Positions 61,133 through 64,000 of a stretch of DNA of 64,000 bases are shown piece by piece. The notes beneath the pieces are model-generated. The model saw only the letters and a list, made by a program, of their open reading frames with translations. It was not told the origin of the DNA and did not search any database. This DNA comes from Rummeliibacillus pycnus_A (GTDB taxonomy: Bacteria; Bacillota; Bacilli; Bacillales_A; Planococcaceae): the NCBI RefSeq assembly GCF_044359855.1, contig NZ_CP132291.1:1984001-2048000 (forward strand). Reading direction: 5' to 3'. Numbering within the stretch: the first letter of the stretch is position 1; every line of letters starts with the position of its first letter. Both the position numbers and the translations under genes were made by a program.

Positions 61133-61434
61133 TAGTCATCATCACCAATCATTAACGTTACGAGATCCCCTGCAAAACTCATCAAGTCTTTTCCTGATGC
61201 CTTTCCTTCTGCTGAACGAAGGCCATTCTTCAAATCTTCTTGGCTATCATAAATCATTTCACACATTAGATAGTAAGGTGCTTCTTTTCCCATAGGTGTT
61301 ACACTGAACTTTGTTACTTTCATTTCACGCAAGCCTGGAATTTTCTCTGTAATCGGAACATGAACCTCGTTATAGTGTTTATCAAAAGCAATTTGATCCT
61401 CTGGTTTTTTATACAACGCAATCAATTTAGCCAT
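61132..61434 (-). CDS. EthD-family small protein
   Basis: A 100-residue dimeric ferredoxin-fold protein: KLIALYKKPEDQIAFDKHY at the start and HVPITEKIPGLREM are typical of EthD. EthD of Rhodococcus is required for ether degradation without a known catalytic role. It sits between paaD and paaF with overlapping or touching genes, so it is part of the operon. A protective or substrate-handling role is inference. Confidence 0.8.
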   Translation of the reverse strand: MAKLIALYKKPEDQIAFDKHYNEVHVPITEKIPGLREMKVTKFSVTPMGKEAPYYLMCEMIYDSQEDLKNGLRSAEGKASGKDLMSFAGDLVTLMIGDDD

Positions 61435-61448
61435 TTTATCGTCTCCTT

Positions 61449-61946
61449 TTACATTAATGTTGAAACTGGTTTCATCGCTTCAAATGGATTTTTGCAGCTC
61501 TTGCAATATAAAATACTTCTGCAAGCTGTTGGACCAAAAATATTATCTAAGGTTACATATATAGAGCCACAATACGGGCAATCTACATGCCACGAACCAT
61601 CTTCCTCGATAAATTCTGGTGGTGCTGCAATACCAAATTCCTTTAATCCCTTTTTCCCCTTATCAGTGATTCGTTCAGACGTCCATGGTGGAGTATGAAT
61701 AAACTCTACCTCAACCGATTCGACTTCTTCGATATTTTGAATCGCCTGTATAACTCGATCTTGTATAATGTTTAATGCAGGGCAACCCGAAAAAGTCGGA
61801 AGCATTTGTACATGAACATGATGGTCTTTCACTACAATTTGCTCCACCATTCCCAGATCAATCACACTGACCGTATCAATCTCTGGATCCTTTACGCTAT
61901 CAAGTACCTCATAGACTTGACTTGTTAATGTATGCTTAACAAACAT
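61449..61946 (-). CDS. paaD: Phenylacetyl-CoA epoxidase-associated protein PaaD
   Basis: A 165-residue protein with a MIP18/DUF59 domain (VKDPEIDTVSVIDLGMV; Cys55 in FSGCPA) and a C-terminal four-cysteine zinc or iron-sulfur ribbon (Cys123, Cys126, Cys148, Cys151). PaaD is needed to mature the epoxidase system, probably in iron-sulfur assembly. It is 19 bases after paaC. Confidence 0.9.
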   Translation of the reverse strand: MFVKHTLTSQVYEVLDSVKDPEIDTVSVIDLGMVEQIVVKDHHVHVQMLPTFSGCPALNIIQDRVIQAIQNIEEVESVEVEFIHTPPWTSERITDKGKKGLKEFGIAAPPEFIEEDGSWHVDCPYCGSIYVTLDNIFGPTACRSILYCKSCKNPFEAMKPVSTLM

Positions 61947-61965
61947 CCCCCATCACTCTCCCGTA

Positions 61966-62754
61966 TTACCAAGTTGCTTCAAGGTTTGAAGAATACACTT
62001 CAGACATCGTAGTAATCGCTTGCTGCAATTCTTCTGAATGATCACCATTTCTACCGTTTAATGATGGTGCTTTCAACTGTGGCAATGGCATGTTAATCGT
62101 TTCAAAAACTGGCTTTAACAGCGTTAACCATTTACCGTGTAATACATCACTTGCTTCGATTAGCCCACTTTCTACAATATCTTTTTCACTCATTCCCAAT
62201 GAGAAGATGTCATTGCTATCTGCTAATACTCGATCCAATGCGTCTTGCATTCGTCGCTGCGCATCTTCTGTGGATGTAAATAATTGAACAAACCACGTTT
62301 TCCAATGTAATAAATGATAATAGAGCTCCATACTTATCTTCACAGCAACTTCTGCTATTTTTTCATTAGAACTCGATTTCAATGAATCGATTTTCACTTT
62401 TTTTGCAACAGTGTAAAGATAATTCCGCACTACTGCATATGCCCAATCATATGTTGGGTTTTCCAAATAGGTACCTTCCCCATTTTTGCGTTCTACTAAA
62501 ATGCTATTTCTGCGTTCTGTAATAGGTCTTAAATGCGCCAATGCATCTGCATTCCCTATGTTCAATGATTCTAGCAAGCGATAAAACATTGTCGCATGCC
62601 CCATCGTATCCTGAGTTATAGAAGAAAAGGCCACATCTTCTTCTATATGTGGTGCTAATCCAAGCCACTCAGACCCACGATAAGAGAAAATATAATCATC
62701 ATCTGCTAATTGGAAAAGGAGTTCTACTTCTGGTGATTGTAAATTCATCGTCAT
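61966..62754 (-). CDS. paaC: 1,2-phenylacetyl-CoA epoxidase subunit PaaC
   Basis: A 262-residue ferritin-like structural subunit. LLFQLADDDYIFSYRGSEWLG and the HATMFYRLLE and VKISMELYYHLLHWKTW segments match PaaC. It partners PaaA as the inactive structural subunit of the epoxidase. It overlaps paaB by 4 bases. Confidence 0.92.
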   Translation of the reverse strand: MTMNLQSPEVELLFQLADDDYIFSYRGSEWLGLAPHIEEDVAFSSITQDTMGHATMFYRLLESLNIGNADALAHLRPITERRNSILVERKNGEGTYLENPTYDWAYAVVRNYLYTVAKKVKIDSLKSSSNEKIAEVAVKISMELYYHLLHWKTWFVQLFTSTEDAQRRMQDALDRVLADSNDIFSLGMSEKDIVESGLIEASDVLHGKWLTLLKPVFETINMPLPQLKAPSLNGRNGDHSEELQQAITTMSEVYSSNLEATW

Positions 62755-63098
62755 TTAGTCTTCCCTTCTGCCCAGGATAGGATTTCTTTTTCATCAAGCA
62801 TTTGCTGTTCATAGTGGCGCCATTTCTTTTTCAAATACCCATACCCTTTTGTTGTTCGATAATCTTTGTTATCTAATCGTTGTAGCATTTGTTTCTCTTC
62901 TTGGTTTAAACTACGAATATCTTCGCGATTGACTACCCAAATATCTACAACAGGTTCACGTCTCATAAAATTCTCTTGCGCCATTAAAATCGCAATTTCC
63001 TTATTTGGTGCAAGTAAGCTAAATTGATGTTGAAATGCAGCTGTTGGTGTACGCTTACTGAAGACTTCATATTCTTTGTAAAATGTCTCTTTTTGCAT
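62751..63098 (-). CDS. paaB: 1,2-phenylacetyl-CoA epoxidase subunit PaaB
   Basis: About 115 residues. KEYEVFSKRTPTAAFQHQFSL and MAQENFMRREPVVDIWVV are the PaaB hallmark. It bridges PaaAC heterodimers in the epoxidase. The frame extends 16 codons upstream to an ATG, but GGAGGGAC is correctly spaced for the ATG at about 63098, which agrees with normal PaaB length. Confidence 0.92.
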   Translation of the reverse strand: MQKETFYKEYEVFSKRTPTAAFQHQFSLLAPNKEIAILMAQENFMRREPVVDIWVVNREDIRSLNQEEKQMLQRLDNKDYRTTKGYGYLKKKWRHYEQQMLDEKEILSWAEGKTK

Positions 63099-63109
63099 AA
63101 CTGTCCCTC

Positions 63110-64000
63110 CTAGACTACTTTTGAACGTAATGCATCTCGAACCCATGCACTATTTTCGTAAGAAGTTCTTCGAAGCGCTAGACGCTCTTGAGATTTCGGC
63201 CCCTCATTGCGTTGCACTTTTTTAAAGTTCTCCCAATTCGGTTGTTCATATATCCACAATTTTTGATCTTTGTCGTAGGACATAGTTGGATCTGGCAGCT
63301 CTAAGCCAAGTGATAAAATGCGTGGCACATACTTATCAAAAAAACTTTGACGTAGTTCTTCATTTGTATTGATGCGAATTTTATATTTAATCGTAATATC
63401 TTGTTTACTTGTGCCTGTTGTTTTACTAGAAGCTGGACCAAAGAAGAATAACAATGGTTCCCACCAACGATTTAATGCATCTTGCACCATTGCACGTTGC
63501 TCATCTGTTCCTTCTGCAAGTGCCATAATAATTGCTTCACCATGTTGCGCATGGAAAACTTCTTCAGCACAAATTCTTTGTAATGCTCTTGCATATGGAC
63601 CGTAGGAAGCACCAAGCATATTCGTTTGAGAGATAATTGCTGCTCCATCTACCAACCAACCAATGAGTCCAGCATCGCCCCAAGTCTTTGTCTCCATATG
63701 GAAGACATTATGGAATTTTAGTCGACCCTCAAATAAATCTTGCATTAAATCATCTCGATTTTTGCCATACGGTTTTAATAAATCTTCCGCAACTCTCAAC
63801 AATAATTGTCCGTGCCCCATTTCATCTTGCACTTTAGCCATAATTCCTAGCTTGCGAAAAAGTGAAGGTGCTTTAGGAACCCATTCTTTCTCCGGTAACG
63901 CGCCCATAATTTCACTAATTCCATGCATAGAGATTAACTTAATTAATGCATTGCGATATTCCTCTGGCATCCAATCATCGGCTTCAATTTTCTCCCCAGC
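63110..64000 (-). CDS. paaA: 1,2-phenylacetyl-CoA epoxidase catalytic subunit PaaA (5' end outside window)
   Basis: At least 296 residues of the oxygenase subunit; the frame stays open to the right edge (GEKIEADDW before the internal Met at 63970), so the true start lies outside. Di-iron ligand helices are visible: AKVQDEMGHGQLLL and ICAEEVFHAQHGEAIIM. It uses O2 to epoxidise the ring of phenylacetyl-CoA, together with PaaB, PaaC and PaaD and a reductase (PaaE) not present here. First seen gene of the operon. Confidence 0.93.
   Translation of the reverse strand, partial: AGEKIEADDWMPEEYRNALIKLISMHGISEIMGALPEKEWVPKAPSLFRKLGIMAKVQDEMGHGQLLLRVAEDLLKPYGKNRDDLMQDLFEGRLKFHNVFHMETKTWGDAGLIGWLVDGAAIISQTNMLGASYGPYARALQRICAEEVFHAQHGEAIIMALAEGTDEQRAMVQDALNRWWEPLLFFFGPASSKTTGTSKQDITIKYKIRINTNEELRQSFFDKYVPRILSLGLELPDPTMSYDKDQKLWIYEQPNWENFKKVQRNEGPKSQERLALRRTSYENSAWVRDALRSKVV

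Overview
The window is chromosomal DNA of a low-GC Gram-positive bacterium. Gene content points to the order Bacillales, most likely a Lysinibacillus/Rummeliibacillus/Kurthia-type member of the Planococcaceae (Caryophanaceae). The evidence is Bacillus-like genes (map, mreBH, ytiB- and yfmL-like, dlt operon, hemAT), TTG/GTG starts behind strong GGAGG sites, and a gene pair for a D-aspartate peptidoglycan cross-bridge, a wall type (L-Lys-D-Asp) typical of those genera. The genus assignment is inference. No rRNA, tRNA, CRISPR array, intact insertion sequence or prophage was seen.

Layout. 1-5 kb: end of a class I fumarase, a P1B-4 iron-efflux-type ATPase behind PerR- and Fur-like operators, and stress/membrane genes. 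5-15 kb: motAB, an M29 aminopeptidase, mreBH, a beta-carbonic anhydrase, PPK2, a TspO-like protein, map, and thiT under a TPP riboswitch. 15-24 kb: a second M29 aminopeptidase with a YfmL-type helicase, then a four-gene cell-wall cluster on the minus strand (asparagine-synthase-type amidotransferase, C39-like lipoprotein peptidase, D-aspartate ligase, aspartate racemase), an FbpA-like mini-protein and VanZ. 24-39 kb: a globin-coupled soluble chemoreceptor with a zinc-binding-type tail, dltXABCD behind an ECF-sigma-like promoter, assorted enzymes, a broken pentapeptide-repeat gene, an aminotransferase, and an amino-acid ABC transporter. 39-50 kb: UspA, a large subtilase, a tiny LysM ORF, an RNase J paralogue, and a Rieske oxygenase divergent from a purine-type permease. 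50-64 kb: small regulators, then phenylacetate catabolism: PaaX, PaaI, a PaaY-like gamma-carbonic anhydrase and one long minus-strand run paaABCD - ethD - paaF - paaG - aldehyde dehydrogenase - paaH - paaJ - enoyl-CoA hydratase. paaA runs off the right end.

How the genes work together. The phenylacetate run covers epoxidation of phenylacetyl-CoA (PaaABCD), ring isomerisation (PaaG) and beta-oxidation to acetyl-CoA and succinyl-CoA (PaaF, PaaH, PaaJ). It has no fused PaaZ; a separate aldehyde dehydrogenase and extra crotonase-fold enzymes may fill that role. The asnH-like / aslA / racD set would make D-Asp, attach it to the L-Lys stem residue and amidate it. dltXABCD puts D-alanine on teichoic acids.

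The least explained signals lie between convergent genes. Three such gaps (near 10.36, 15.46 and 45.75 kb) hold degenerate repeats with a 21-nt period; the best is five units with an invariant ATTCGC core. Two further places (45.63 and 54.77 kb) carry related, hairpin-rich elements. A fifth gap (4.85 kb) holds a compositionally distinct, palindrome-containing element. These are the best candidates for something undescribed. Coordinates read by eye from the sequence may be off by a base or two.
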